Assembly: GCA_963808725.1 (NCBI GenBank)
Contig: CAWEGO010000001.1
Coordinates: forward strand, 434,001 to 498,000
DNA: 64,000 nucleotides
Reading direction: 5' to 3'
Source: JAHFUA01 sp963808725
Lineage (GTDB): Bacteria > Acidobacteriota > Terriglobia > Terriglobales > Acidobacteriaceae
The translations under genes and the position numbers were made by a program. Below, in pieces: positions 44,740 to 52,838 of the stretch; position 1 is the stretch's first letter; the number at the start of each line of letters is the position of its first letter. Under the pieces are notes generated by a model that was given only the letters and a program-made list of their open reading frames with translations, was not told where the DNA came from and did not search any database.

Positions 44740-45318
44740 CTAGCTGGCCAGGACCAGGTAGCTGTACTTCCCCACGTTGCGGACCGCATCCACTCGTTTG
44801 CCGTGGTCCTCGAAGAAGCGCTGTACCTCGCCTGCGGACAGGCGGTGTTCCAAGGGAGGGCCGGGAGGATGCTCGGCGTCCGGGCGCCAATCCAGAACAG
44901 CGATTCTTCCACCCGGCTTGAGGATGCGCCCCAGTTCAGCGAGGGTGGCGGCGGGGTCGTCCAACTCATGCCAGACGTTGGCCAGCAGCGCCACATCGCA
45001 ACCGCTATCCGCCAAACCCGTCGAGCTGGCCGTGCCCTCCACGGTCACGATGTTTGCGGGCGCATCGGGCTGGGCCAGTTTGCCTCGCAGCATCTCTAGC
45101 AGCTCCGGTTGCAGGTCCACAGCCAACACCCGACCCGTGGGACCTATCGCCCGTGCGAGCGGAATGGCGAAGTACCCTGTGCCGGCCCCGATGTCGGCCA
45201 CGGTCATGCCTGGGCGCAATTCGAGCCAGCCCAGTACCTCGCCGGGCGGCAGCCATCGAAGCCGTTCGGGAGCTTCCAGCTTGTGAACTTGCGACGGATC
45301 AAAAACCCGATCATGCAT
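44740..45318 (-). CDS. Class I SAM-dependent methyltransferase
   Basis: 192 residues if started at ATG 45318 (another in-frame ATG at 45360). Motif I is VADIGAGTGYFAIPLA, motif II VLAVDLQPELLEML, and VALLANVWHELDDP followed by ILKPGGRIAVLDW is the UbiE/COQ5-like C-terminal part. It transfers a methyl group from S-adenosylmethionine to an unknown acceptor. The HKLEAPERLRWLPP segment near residue 11 recurs in a group of uncharacterised bacterial methyltransferases. It converges on kdpC and shares its upstream region with the pilin gene on the other strand. Confidence 0.85.
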   Translation of the reverse strand: MHDRVFDPSQVHKLEAPERLRWLPPGEVLGWLELRPGMTVADIGAGTGYFAIPLARAIGPTGRVLAVDLQPELLEMLRGKLAQPDAPANIVTVEGTASSTGLADSGCDVALLANVWHELDDPAATLAELGRILKPGGRIAVLDWRPDAEHPPGPPLEHRLSAGEVQRFFEDHGKRVDAVRNVGKYSYLVLAS

Positions 45319-45573
45319 CGGCAACTGGAAACAAGGTAACACGCCGAGCCAGGTAGCCATCCCCCCGGGCTTCCAGGTTGCCAGATTTTGTCGGCCGGAA
45401 TGACAAAAACTGGCAAGTCGGCGGGCCTTACCCATCCTCCGGCGGTCTGACAGCCCGTAACCTGCTGAATCCACTGGGTGCGATCGTGGAAGCGAGTGGC
45501 ACCAGGGCTGCAATCGGGGGGCTGTGGAAGGCTGCAAAAGCAGTTCCGTCAAAACATGAGGAGACAGGGAGAA

Positions 45574-46080
45574 ATGAAGAAGCACAAGAAGCAGAATAAG
45601 AAGAGAGGATTCTCACTGATCGAGCTGTTGATCGTGGTTGCGATCATCTTGATCATCGCGGCAATCGCTATTCCCAACTTACTGCGCTCGCGCATCGCGG
45701 CCAACGAAGCTTCCGCGGTGGGTTCGCTGCGCACGCTGAACACGGCTGAGATCACCTACAACACGACCTATCCTAATGTCGGGTTTGCCTGCACTCTGGC
45801 CGTGCTGGCGTCGCCGGCTAGCGGCACTTCGGTGTCTTCGGCGACCGCCGGTCTGATCGATAGCAACTTGGCTAGTGGCACCAAGAGCGGGTACAGTTTC
45901 ACGTTCCTATCGTCACCGTCTTGCACGGGAAGCACACCCGCGTCCGCCTATGGGACCTATGCGGCCCCGGTTACCCTCGGCACCACCGGACAGCGCTACT
46001 TCTGCAGCGACACCTCGGGCGTGATTCAGTACGGCACAGGGACCATTAGTACCTGCGGGACCAGCACCACGCCGATCTAG
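45574..46080 (+). CDS. Type IV major pilin-like protein (PilA/prepilin)
   Basis: 168 residues. The type III signal sequence is short and basic (MKKHKKQNKKRG) and is cut before F in GFSLIELLIVVAIILIIAA, with Glu at +5. The N-terminal helix continues IPNLLRSRIAANEASAV, as in acidobacterial and Geobacter-like pilins. The C-terminal part is Ser/Thr/Gly-rich with four cysteines (FACTLA, PSCTGS, YFCSDT, STCGTS). ATG 45574 has GAGGAG about nine bases upstream. No other pilus assembly gene is near. The 255-base gap upstream, shared with the methyltransferase, shows no clear signal. Confidence 0.93.
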   Translation: MKKHKKQNKKRGFSLIELLIVVAIILIIAAIAIPNLLRSRIAANEASAVGSLRTLNTAEITYNTTYPNVGFACTLAVLASPASGTSVSSATAGLIDSNLASGTKSGYSFTFLSSPSCTGSTPASAYGTYAAPVTLGTTGQRYFCSDTSGVIQYGTGTISTCGTSTTPI

Positions 46081-46092
46081 TAGTGAATCTTC

Positions 46093-46130
46093 GGGTCAGG
46101 ACCTGGGTTTCCAGGTCCTGCGCCTGACCC
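46093..46130. repeat. Strong hairpin after the pilin gene, sharing a 12-mer with the GIY-YIG element
   Basis: AGGACCTGG and CCAGGTCCT with a GTTT loop make a perfect 9-bp stem; outer GGGTC/GACCC arms extend it around a bulge. AGGACCTGGGTT in it is identical to the inner terminal repeat of the GIY-YIG element at 56549-56560. No T-tract follows. Confidence 0.5.
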
Positions 46131-46168
46131 GATCTAACCCGATCTGAGGGAATTCACTTCTTGATGCC

Positions 46169-46202
46169 GGGAACGGGAGAAACCACTTCCGTTCCCCGTT
46201 TT
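46169..46202 (+). terminator. Rho-independent terminator of the pilin gene
   Basis: GGGAACGGGAG and CTTCCGTTCCC pair over 11 bp (one G-U) around a 6-base loop and are followed by CGTTTT and more T/A. It lies 89 bases after the pilin stop. Confidence 0.8.
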
Positions 46203-46274
46203 CATTTATAGCCCCTTTGATGCCAGCCGCTGCTTCCTCCGCAATTAAAAAATATGAGACTGTCGCCGAGTGTG

Positions 46275-46295
46275 CCTACTACCGCTGGTAGTAGG
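46275..46295. promoter_or_regulatory. Perfect palindrome upstream of TonB receptor 2
   Basis: CCTACTACC and GGTAGTAGG separated by GCT (9-bp arms) lie about 65 bases before the receptor start. The near-continuous symmetry suits a dimeric repressor site or a short mRNA hairpin. The rest of the 46203-46358 gap shows nothing else. Confidence 0.45.
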
Positions 46296-46358
46296 TAGCG
46301 GCTCCGGAGTACCGTGCGATTCCGCACCTGGGTGCGCGGCATGGGGGCTGACATCATC

Positions 46359-49250
46359 ATGCGAAAGCAAACTGCTCTGTCACGGGGCTTTTTCTTCCTG
46401 TGCCTGATCATTTCGGTTTCCTGGCAGTTCGTGCCAGCGCAAACGTCGAACGGTTCGCTGCGCGGAGAGGTGCAAGACAGTAATGGCGGACGAGTGGCCG
46501 CTGCCACGATCATGATCGAATCCCGGGGATCGGGTTGGAAGCGCGAAGTGAAGAGCGACGACCGTGGCGAGTTCCGGGCAAACGATCTAACGCCCGGACG
46601 CTATCACGTGGTAGTGCGTGCCCAAGGCTTCGCCGAAGCGAGCTCGGAGGTGGACGTCGTAGTGAGCTTCGTGCGCGATCTTTTAGTGACGTTGAAGCCC
46701 ACGGCGGTGCCGCAGACGGTGAATGTGCAGGGGCAGGCATCTTCGATCACTACCGAACCCATCGACACTGCCAGCGCTGTGCATCAGGGTGCGGTCAGTT
46801 CCCGGGACCTTACGACGATTCCGCTGGCCAATCGCAGCTTCGCCAACATCGCGTATCTGGTGCCAGGGACCGAGCCGGTGGAACCTTCGGATCCGACCAA
46901 GGCCAGAATCACAGCGGTCTCGACGGGCGGCAGCTCTGGGCTGAATAACGTGCTGTCGGTCGACGGGATGGACGACTCGGACGACTACATTGGCGGATTT
47001 CTGCAGAACATCTCGCCGGATGCCATCCAGGAATTCGCTTTCCGCACGGCGCAGGAGGATGCGGACACCGGGCGCACAACCGCGGGCTCGGTGGTGATCA
47101 CCACCAAGCACGGAACCAACGATTGGCACGGCGGCGGGGCGTTTTATGAGCGTGCGGCGGCGCTGAATGCGAGATATCCGATCGAGAATCCGGCGCCCAA
47201 CCCGAAGCAGCCCTTCTCGCGGCAGAACTATGTGGGCACGCTGGGTGGTCCGCTCAAGAAAGATAAACTGTGGATGTTCGCGTCGTTCGAGTACGTGCAC
47301 GAGGACGCGAGCATCGCCTACAGCCCGGCCAGCCAGGAGCAATTCACGGCGCTGGCGGCGCTGGCGGCGCAAGGGCTGATTCCGGGGGTGAGTTCGATTC
47401 AAGTTCCTCAGAACAACCCGATTCCATTTCGCGATGCCATCGGCTCGCTGCGGTTCGACTGGGCGCAAAGCCAGAAGTCGCAGTGGTTCCTGCGCGGCTC
47501 CATCGACAACTACACGACGGAGAACGACTACGTGCAGCAAGGCACCCTGCCTTCAACCGGAACTACCTCGGGTTCGAAGTATGAGAACGTGGTGGTCAAT
47601 AACACGTACGCCTTCAGTCCGAACTGGCTGGGAAGTTTCACCATGGGCGCGAGCGCGCTGCACCACACCGAAGCGCGGAACCAATACCTCGGCTTTGCCC
47701 TGGCTTTCCCGTTCAGCTCGACGTTCCAGACCATCTCCGGGTTCGAAACCTTCGGGGACAACCAGTTCAGGACGCCGATCACTATGTTTCCGGTGTTGCG
47801 CGACCAGGAGAAATACCAGTTCCGCTATGACCTGAGCCATTCGTCAGGCAAGCACGCGTCCAAGTTCGGCATCGATTTTATTCATGAGCCCGTGCTCAGC
47901 GGCGCTTTATCGGCAACGGCGGAGACCCTGCTGCAATACGCGAATGATCCCACCTACTATGCCGCGAACCCTTCGCTGTTTTATTTCAATCTGAATTGCA
48001 CCCCGCCCGTGCCAGCCGACGTGACCTGCACGCAAACGCCGGCGGGAAATGGCAGCTTCTCGCAAAATGTGCAGCGGCTGGGATTCTATGCCGAGGATTC
48101 CTGGCGGGTGTCGCGACACCTGACGGTGAACTATGGACTGCGCTGGGATACGACGTTCGGGCTTTTCATCGCATCAGGACGCGACCAGACGCAGAATCCG
48201 GCGTACCTGACGCTGAAGGCGTTGCAGATTCCACTGATCAACGGGTCTCCGCACGACTACCGCAAGGCTTTTGCGCCGCGCCTCGGCATTGCCTACGCTC
48301 CCGGCAGCGGCGAGAAGACGGTGCTCCGCGCCGGGTTTGGGATGTATTACAACGACCTCGCGCAGAACGGATGGGTAGCGGCATTTCAAGCCGTGAACGG
48401 GAGCGGCACGGGAGCAGCGATTATCGATCCGCACTATCACACTCCCTATGCCATCCACGCCACGGCGGGAATTCAGCATGCCTTCAACGATCACTGGATC
48501 CTGGGCGCTGACTACACCCGCGAGACGGGAATGCACGGATATCGCGCGTATTCCTTTCCTACTCTCGAACTGTTCAAGTCGGACAACCGCAGCGCCTATG
48601 ACGCACTGATGATTCACTTCCAGGGAAACACGCACCGCTTCAGCCTGATTGCCAACTACACGCTTTCGAGCGCGAAGACCTGGGGTTGCGTGCTGGGCGA
48701 GTTGTTTGATTACGTGAACGGAGTTTGTGACCCGTTGCGCCCGTTTGCGCCGGGGGATTATGGTCCATCGGGAGAAGATGTCACCCACCGGTTCGTTTTT
48801 TCGGGAATCTTTCATGCCCCGGCCGGCTTCGAGCTCAGCACGCTGACCCAGGCGGAGAGCGCGCGCCCGTTTACCATCACGACTGAGGATGGCACCCAAC
48901 GCATCACAGTCGATGGAGTTCCGACCAGCCTCGATGAATTCCGTGGCACGCCCTATATACAGGTAGACCTGCGCGTAGCGCGGCCGATCAAGTTCCGGGA
49001 AAGCTGGACGGTGATGCCGTTCATCGAGTTCTTTAATCTGTTCAACCGCAACAATCCGGGAGCGAACTACGTGACCAACGAGGCGGCGCTGCCGTTGCCG
49101 GCGAGCCAACTCGGGCCGCTCGGTGTAACCGGCATCACCTCACTGAAACAGCTTGAGGTGCCGGCCGGCGCCTTGGGAGATTTCTTCGGGCCGGGAACCA
49201 CGGTAGGCATTCCATTCGCGGCACAGCTCGGTTGTAGAGTCAGCTTCTGA
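46359..49250 (+). CDS. TonB-dependent receptor with carboxypeptidase-regulatory-like domain (Oar-like), copy 2
   Basis: About 963 residues. The signal peptide (RGFFFLCLIISVSWQFVPAQ) precedes a CarboxypepD_reg domain (GSLRGEVQDSNGGRVAAATI to TPGRYHVVVRAQGF). A plug domain with LSVDGMDDSDDYIGGFLQN and ITTKHGTNDWHGGG follows, then a beta-barrel ending in CRVSF. The partner of copy 1 at 27.5 kb shares the layout but lacks its Gly-rich insert. Candidate starts are 46314 (GTG), 46341 and 46359; the last gives the cleanest signal peptide. It probably imports a polymeric or bulky nutrient; no hydrolase gene is adjacent to tell which. Confidence 0.9.
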   Translation: MRKQTALSRGFFFLCLIISVSWQFVPAQTSNGSLRGEVQDSNGGRVAAATIMIESRGSGWKREVKSDDRGEFRANDLTPGRYHVVVRAQGFAEASSEVDVVVSFVRDLLVTLKPTAVPQTVNVQGQASSITTEPIDTASAVHQGAVSSRDLTTIPLANRSFANIAYLVPGTEPVEPSDPTKARITAVSTGGSSGLNNVLSVDGMDDSDDYIGGFLQNISPDAIQEFAFRTAQEDADTGRTTAGSVVITTKHGTNDWHGGGAFYERAAALNARYPIENPAPNPKQPFSRQNYVGTLGGPLKKDKLWMFASFEYVHEDASIAYSPASQEQFTALAALAAQGLIPGVSSIQVPQNNPIPFRDAIGSLRFDWAQSQKSQWFLRGSIDNYTTENDYVQQGTLPSTGTTSGSKYENVVVNNTYAFSPNWLGSFTMGASALHHTEARNQYLGFALAFPFSSTFQTISGFETFGDNQFRTPITMFPVLRDQEKYQFRYDLSHSSGKHASKFGIDFIHEPVLSGALSATAETLLQYANDPTYYAANPSLFYFNLNCTPPVPADVTCTQTPAGNGSFSQNVQRLGFYAEDSWRVSRHLTVNYGLRWDTTFGLFIASGRDQTQNPAYLTLKALQIPLINGSPHDYRKAFAPRLGIAYAPGSGEKTVLRAGFGMYYNDLAQNGWVAAFQAVNGSGTGAAIIDPHYHTPYAIHATAGIQHAFNDHWILGADYTRETGMHGYRAYSFPTLELFKSDNRSAYDALMIHFQGNTHRFSLIANYTLSSAKTWGCVLGELFDYVNGVCDPLRPFAPGDYGPSGEDVTHRFVFSGIFHAPAGFELSTLTQAESARPFTITTEDGTQRITVDGVPTSLDEFRGTPYIQVDLRVARPIKFRESWTVMPFIEFFNLFNRNNPGANYVTNEAALPLPASQLGPLGVTGITSLKQLEVPAGALGDFFGPGTTVGIPFAAQLGCRVSF

Positions 49251-49331
49251 CAATCCGTGCTTGATGTTTTGCGGCGCCACATCTAAGCTAACGCTTCACA
49301 AAACCTCACTCGGGAGACAAAAAAGATCGGT

Positions 49332-49757
49332 ATGTTGCGCTGGTGGAAGACACCGTTGGCATCGGCCAGCAAGCTGGGACCGCTGGAGACCGAGTTGCTC
49401 CGCGCCTTGTGGAAGCGGGGCAATGCCACCGTACGGGAATTGCTCGCGGAGGGCCGCGCCAGCGCCGCCTACACCACCGTCATGACCACGCTCGACCGCC
49501 TGCACAAGAAAGGCCTGCTGGACCGCGCTCCCGACGGCCGCGCCTATCGCTATTCGCCCCGGCACACGGAGGCGGAATACAACCGCCTGCTGCTCGCGGG
49601 TGCGATCCGGCGCCTGCTCGGCAGTTCGGCGCCGTCCGCCGCGCCAGTTTCCTTCCTAGTCGATGCCGTCACCGAGCACGATGCCGCGCTGCTCCCGGAA
49701 TTGGAGCGGGCGGTGGAGCGCAAACGCCGCGAACTGCGGGAAAGGGAGAAGCGCTGA
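49332..49757 (+). CDS. BlaI/MecI/CopY-family transcriptional repressor
   Basis: 141 residues. The winged-helix domain reads LGPLETELLRALWKRGNATV, YTTVMTTLDRLHKKGLLDR and GRAYRYSPR, the BlaI signature. The C-terminal dimerisation tail is helical (LLPELERAVERKRRELRERE). Such repressors are inactivated by an M56 membrane protease; that partner gene follows with a one-base overlap of stop and start (TGATG). The target promoter is not obvious; the downstream alcohol dehydrogenase gene is a possibility. Confidence 0.92.
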   Translation: MLRWWKTPLASASKLGPLETELLRALWKRGNATVRELLAEGRASAAYTTVMTTLDRLHKKGLLDRAPDGRAYRYSPRHTEAEYNRLLLAGAIRRLLGSSAPSAAPVSFLVDAVTEHDAALLPELERAVERKRRELREREKR

Positions 49758-50686
49758 TGTACTTCATCCGCGGCGGCGTCATCGCGCTAAGCGTTTTCTT
49801 TCTCGTGTACGTGGCACTGTCGCTTCTGGTGGGCGCCGGCTGGAGAGCCCTGCGTCGCGATCGCTGGGGCGTCAGTTCCGCTACGGCCTATGGCCTCCGC
49901 ATCTTGCCGCTGGTCGCAGCTCTGGTGGTCGTGACCGTCTTCACGGTTCCGTCCTTCCTCCGCTTCGAGCCACGCTGGGACGATGAACCCATCGGGATTG
50001 CGGCCCTTGCGCTGGCCTCTGCCGGCGCTGCCATCCTTATTTTCGGAATCATCAACGCGCTACTGGCCTGGATGCGGACCTCGCGCTCGGTCTCTTCCTG
50101 GACCTCTGGTTCGCGGACGCTGAATCTGGAAGCCACGGTGCCCGCGTTTCAGACGCCGGAGTCCGCTCCGCTGCTGGCCGTCGCCGGCCTTTGCCGGCCG
50201 AGATTGCTGGTCTCCGGCTGCGCCCGGCGATTGCTTGATCCCGGCGAACTCGAGGTGGCCATCCGCCACGAGCTGGCCCACGTACGACGCCGCGACAATC
50301 TCAAGAAACTCCTGCTGCGAGCCTGCGCCTTCCCGTTCCTGGGCGCTCTCGATGGCGCCTGGCTCCAGGCCGCCGAAATCAATGCCGATGACGAGGCGGT
50401 GCAGGATGAACGGTCGGCGCTCGATCTGGCTTCAGCTCTCCTCAAAGTGTCGCGCCTTTCTCCGCTCGTCCCCGGCCCGGAATTGGTCATGGACCTGGTT
50501 TCGGGCAATCCCGGCGCCGTGGCGGCTCGTGTCGAACGGCTCCTGGCCTGGACGCCGCGCGCACGTCCGCAGCGCCGGCTGCTTCCCGTCGCAGTGCCTG
50601 CGCTCGTGGCTGCCGTGACTGCGGGGCTCGCCTACATGTGGGTGCTCGCCTGCGTACACCAGTTCACCGAGTTCCTGGTGCGCTGA
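49757..50686 (+). CDS. M56-family membrane metallopeptidase (BlaR1-like, no sensor domain)
   Basis: 309 residues. Helices at residues about 8-27, 45-65, 75-100 and 280-300 flank a cytoplasmic zinc-protease loop with RHELAHVRRRDN (HExxH) and EINADDEAVQ as third-ligand region. BlaR1 and MecR1 add a C-terminal penicillin-binding sensor, which is missing here; the protein ends soon after the last helix. It probably cleaves the BlaI-like repressor encoded just upstream in response to an unknown signal. A ribosome-binding site (GGGAGAAG) lies in the end of the upstream gene. Confidence 0.9.
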   Translation: MYFIRGGVIALSVFFLVYVALSLLVGAGWRALRRDRWGVSSATAYGLRILPLVAALVVVTVFTVPSFLRFEPRWDDEPIGIAALALASAGAAILIFGIINALLAWMRTSRSVSSWTSGSRTLNLEATVPAFQTPESAPLLAVAGLCRPRLLVSGCARRLLDPGELEVAIRHELAHVRRRDNLKKLLLRACAFPFLGALDGAWLQAAEINADDEAVQDERSALDLASALLKVSRLSPLVPGPELVMDLVSGNPGAVAARVERLLAWTPRARPQRRLLPVAVPALVAAVTAGLAYMWVLACVHQFTEFLVR

Positions 50687-50705
50687 TGATCTCGGGGAGC
50701 GAGGC

Positions 50706-51737
50706 ATGAAGGCCGCCGTCCTGCATGAGTTCAAGACGCCTCTGCTCATCGAGGAAGTTCCCCGTCCAGAACCCGCGAGCGAAGAGGTCCTCATCCAAGT
50801 CGAGGCCTGCGGGGTGTGCCACTCCGATCTGCATGTGGCCGGCGGCGACTGGAAGCAGTTTGCCGGGATCGTGAAGCGGCCGCTCATTCTTGGCCATGAA
50901 GTGGTCGGCCGCGTGGTGGAGAAGGGAAGCGCGGCCGGCGAGTTCGAGCTCGGCGACCGCGTCGGCGTGCCCTGGATCTACTGGACGTGTGGCGCCTGCG
51001 AGCCCTGCCGCGAGGGCAACGAGAACCTCTGCGCGAAGCAGAAGATCACCGGCGTGACCGTCGATGGCGGCTTTGCGGAATTCCTCACAGCTCCGGCCAG
51101 CCACGTGGTGAGGATTCCGCCCAGCCTTTCCCCGGTTGAGGCTGCGCCCCTGTTGTGCGCGGGACTCACGGCTTACCGCGCGCTGAAGCAAAGCGGCATC
51201 CTGCCGGGCCAGCGCCTGGGCGTCTTCGGCATCGGCGGCCTGGGACACCTCGCCGTGCAGATCGGCCGCAGCATGGGCGCGGAGGTGATCGCCATCGACA
51301 TCGCGGAAGAGAAGCTTGCGCTGGCAACCTTCCTGGGAGCGGTGAGCGCGCTCAATGCCGGCGCCAGCGACATAGTGCGCGAACTGCGCAAGAAAGGCGG
51401 CGTCCACGTGGCGCTGGTGACGTCGGCGGCGAAAGCGGCCTACGACACCGCCTTCCGCTGCCTGCGCCCGGCGGGCACTCTACTGGTGGTGGGATTGCCC
51501 GCCGAGAACATCTGCTTCCCGCCCATCATGATGGCGGCCGGCGAAGTCCGTATCCGCGCCTCCGCCGTAGGCACTCGTCAGGACTTGCGGGCGGTGCTGG
51601 CTCTGGCGGAGCTTGGCAAGGTGCACTGCCGAATCGCGACCCGTCCCTTGCTGGAGGTTAACCGAGCGCTGGAGGACTTGGATCGTGGCCAGGTCATCGG
51701 CCGGGTCGTGCTCGCGGTCACCCCAACCCCCGCCTAG
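50706..51737 (+). CDS. Zinc-dependent alcohol dehydrogenase (AdhA/AdhP-like)
   Basis: 343 residues. The catalytic zinc site is CGVCHSDLH and LGHEVVG. The structural zinc is bound by TCGACEPCREGNENLC, and the NAD site is VFGIGGLGHLAVQIGRSMGA. The layout matches bacterial AdhP/AdhA class I-type alcohol dehydrogenases acting on primary alcohols. It starts 19 bases after the M56 gene with GGGGAGCGAGG before the ATG, so it may be part of the BlaI/M56 unit. Its last 258 bases overlap, antisense, the open frame of the LuxR-type regulator. Confidence 0.94.
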   Translation: MKAAVLHEFKTPLLIEEVPRPEPASEEVLIQVEACGVCHSDLHVAGGDWKQFAGIVKRPLILGHEVVGRVVEKGSAAGEFELGDRVGVPWIYWTCGACEPCREGNENLCAKQKITGVTVDGGFAEFLTAPASHVVRIPPSLSPVEAAPLLCAGLTAYRALKQSGILPGQRLGVFGIGGLGHLAVQIGRSMGAEVIAIDIAEEKLALATFLGAVSALNAGASDIVRELRKKGGVHVALVTSAAKAAYDTAFRCLRPAGTLLVVGLPAENICFPPIMMAAGEVRIRASAVGTRQDLRAVLALAELGKVHCRIATRPLLEVNRALEDLDRGQVIGRVVLAVTPTPA

Positions 51738-52481
51738 ACCGACCGGTCGCGGGAACGAGTAGCGGCAGTGAGATCCCTCGAAGGTGGCCGCCGGGAGGGC
51801 AAGTCTCCTTTCGATGTTGGCGATGGCGTAGGTCACCAGTTCGACGCGGCTGGAGATGCCCAGTTTCTCGAAGATGCGGAACAGGTAATTCTTCACCGTG
51901 TGTTCGCTCAGGTGGAGTTGCCCGGCGATCTCGCGGTTGATGAAGCCGTCCGCCACCAGCCGCACCACGTCCTCCTCGCGCCGGGTCAGCAGCCCCACTC
52001 CCTCGGAGTTGACGAGGTGTAGCGGAGCGGCCTCGGAAAGGGTCTCCATCACAAACTGCAGTTGCTGGCTGTTGGCCCAGATCTGCCCGCGGTTCACCGA
52101 GGAGACGCACTTCCACAGCGTCTTGAACTCGAAATCAGACCGGCAGAACACGCCCTTGGCTCCCACGCGGAACGCTTCCACCACCAGCGCGCGTTGCGAA
52201 CTCTCCAGCAGCACGACCACATGGATTTCGGAATGGCTTCTGCGAACCTCTCGCGCCACGGCAAACCCGCCCATCGGACCGTCGGTGAGACTGGTTGCCA
52301 CCAGCAGAATGTGGGGGCGGACCTCTGAAACGCGCCTCAAGACATCGGCGGCGGAGAGGTGACATTCGAAGACGCGCAACTGGCGGTATCGCCGCAGACC
52401 GCTGACCAGCAATCGGCAGGCCATCACGTCGGCGTCGGCAACCAGCACCGTGATGTGGCCATTGTAAGACGTGTAGGGCAT
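51480..52481 (-). CDS. LuxR/NarL-type regulator with degenerate receiver domain
   Basis: 333 residues from ATG 52481. The receiver-like domain begins VLVADADVMACRLL, but the phosphoacceptor position reads HILLVATSL, with Ala62 where Asp is expected, and the conserved Lys is Arg (GVFCRSDF). The C-terminal GerE HTH is intact (LTRREEDVVRLVADGFINRE, HLSEHTVKNYLFRIFEKLG). Phosphorylation is therefore unlikely. The frame runs about 75 residues past the usual family end and overlaps the alcohol dehydrogenase antisense by 258 bases, so a lost stop or frameshift is possible. The 357-base region upstream holds palindromic sites. Confidence 0.8.
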   Translation of the reverse strand: MPYTSYNGHITVLVADADVMACRLLVSGLRRYRQLRVFECHLSAADVLRRVSEVRPHILLVATSLTDGPMGGFAVAREVRRSHSEIHVVVLLESSQRALVVEAFRVGAKGVFCRSDFEFKTLWKCVSSVNRGQIWANSQQLQFVMETLSEAAPLHLVNSEGVGLLTRREEDVVRLVADGFINREIAGQLHLSEHTVKNYLFRIFEKLGISSRVELVTYAIANIERRLALPAATFEGSHCRYSFPRPVGLGGGWGDREHDPADDLATIQVLQRSVNLQQGTGRDSAVHLAKLRQSQHRPQVLTSAYGGGADTDFAGRHHDGREADVLGGQSHHQ

Positions 52482-52587
52482 AGACGAGAGCGGCGCATCA
52501 ACCGCATGCAAGCGATTGGTTGCGCAAAAATAAAGTGTTTTCTTGCATGCGGATCGTACAAACATCCGCTGAGGTGCGCCAAAGTCG

Positions 52588-52614
52588 GTGCAGTTTGTTC
52601 TGAATTCGGAACAA
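52588..52614. promoter_or_regulatory. Near-perfect 20-bp palindrome upstream of the LuxR-type gene
   Basis: TTGTTC and GAACAA arms enclose TGAATTCG (52595-52614), symmetric except for one T-G pair. GTGCAGTTT directly precedes and overlaps it (52588-52596). It is about 115 bases upstream of the LuxR-type start. Confidence 0.5.
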
Positions 52615-52780
52615 GCTCCCCTTTTGGCTTGAGATAGCAGTTGATAGTTTATGCTATCCGCTCGACTGAATGCCCCGTCCATAGGGCAACCCGGTCCGCC
52701 GCAGCAGACGTGCCGACGGCTGGAATCCCTTCCCACACGACCATCACAGACCGTCGTTTTTTCGCCCAGCGGGGGTGATT

Positions 52781-52825
52781 TTGTTCTGAATCTGGAAACT
52801 GCACCAAAAATTGTGCAACTCAGAA
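52781..52825. promoter_or_regulatory. Second copy of the operator motif with inverted arms
   Basis: TTGTTCTGAAT (identical to the first site over 11 bp) continues to AAACTGCAC, the reverse complement of the GTGCAGTTT next to site one. GCAC/GTGC and TTCTGA/TCAGAA form further inverted arms. It lies between the TetR stop and the LuxR-type promoter region. The rest of the 52482-52838 gap shows nothing else. Confidence 0.45.
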
Positions 52826-52838
52826 ATCGCCTAACGGA

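Noticed and set aside
49343..49756. Long in-frame extension upstream of the M56 peptidase
   Set aside because: It is a shadow of the BlaI-like gene; ATG 49757 gives the family N-terminus and overlaps the BlaI stop.
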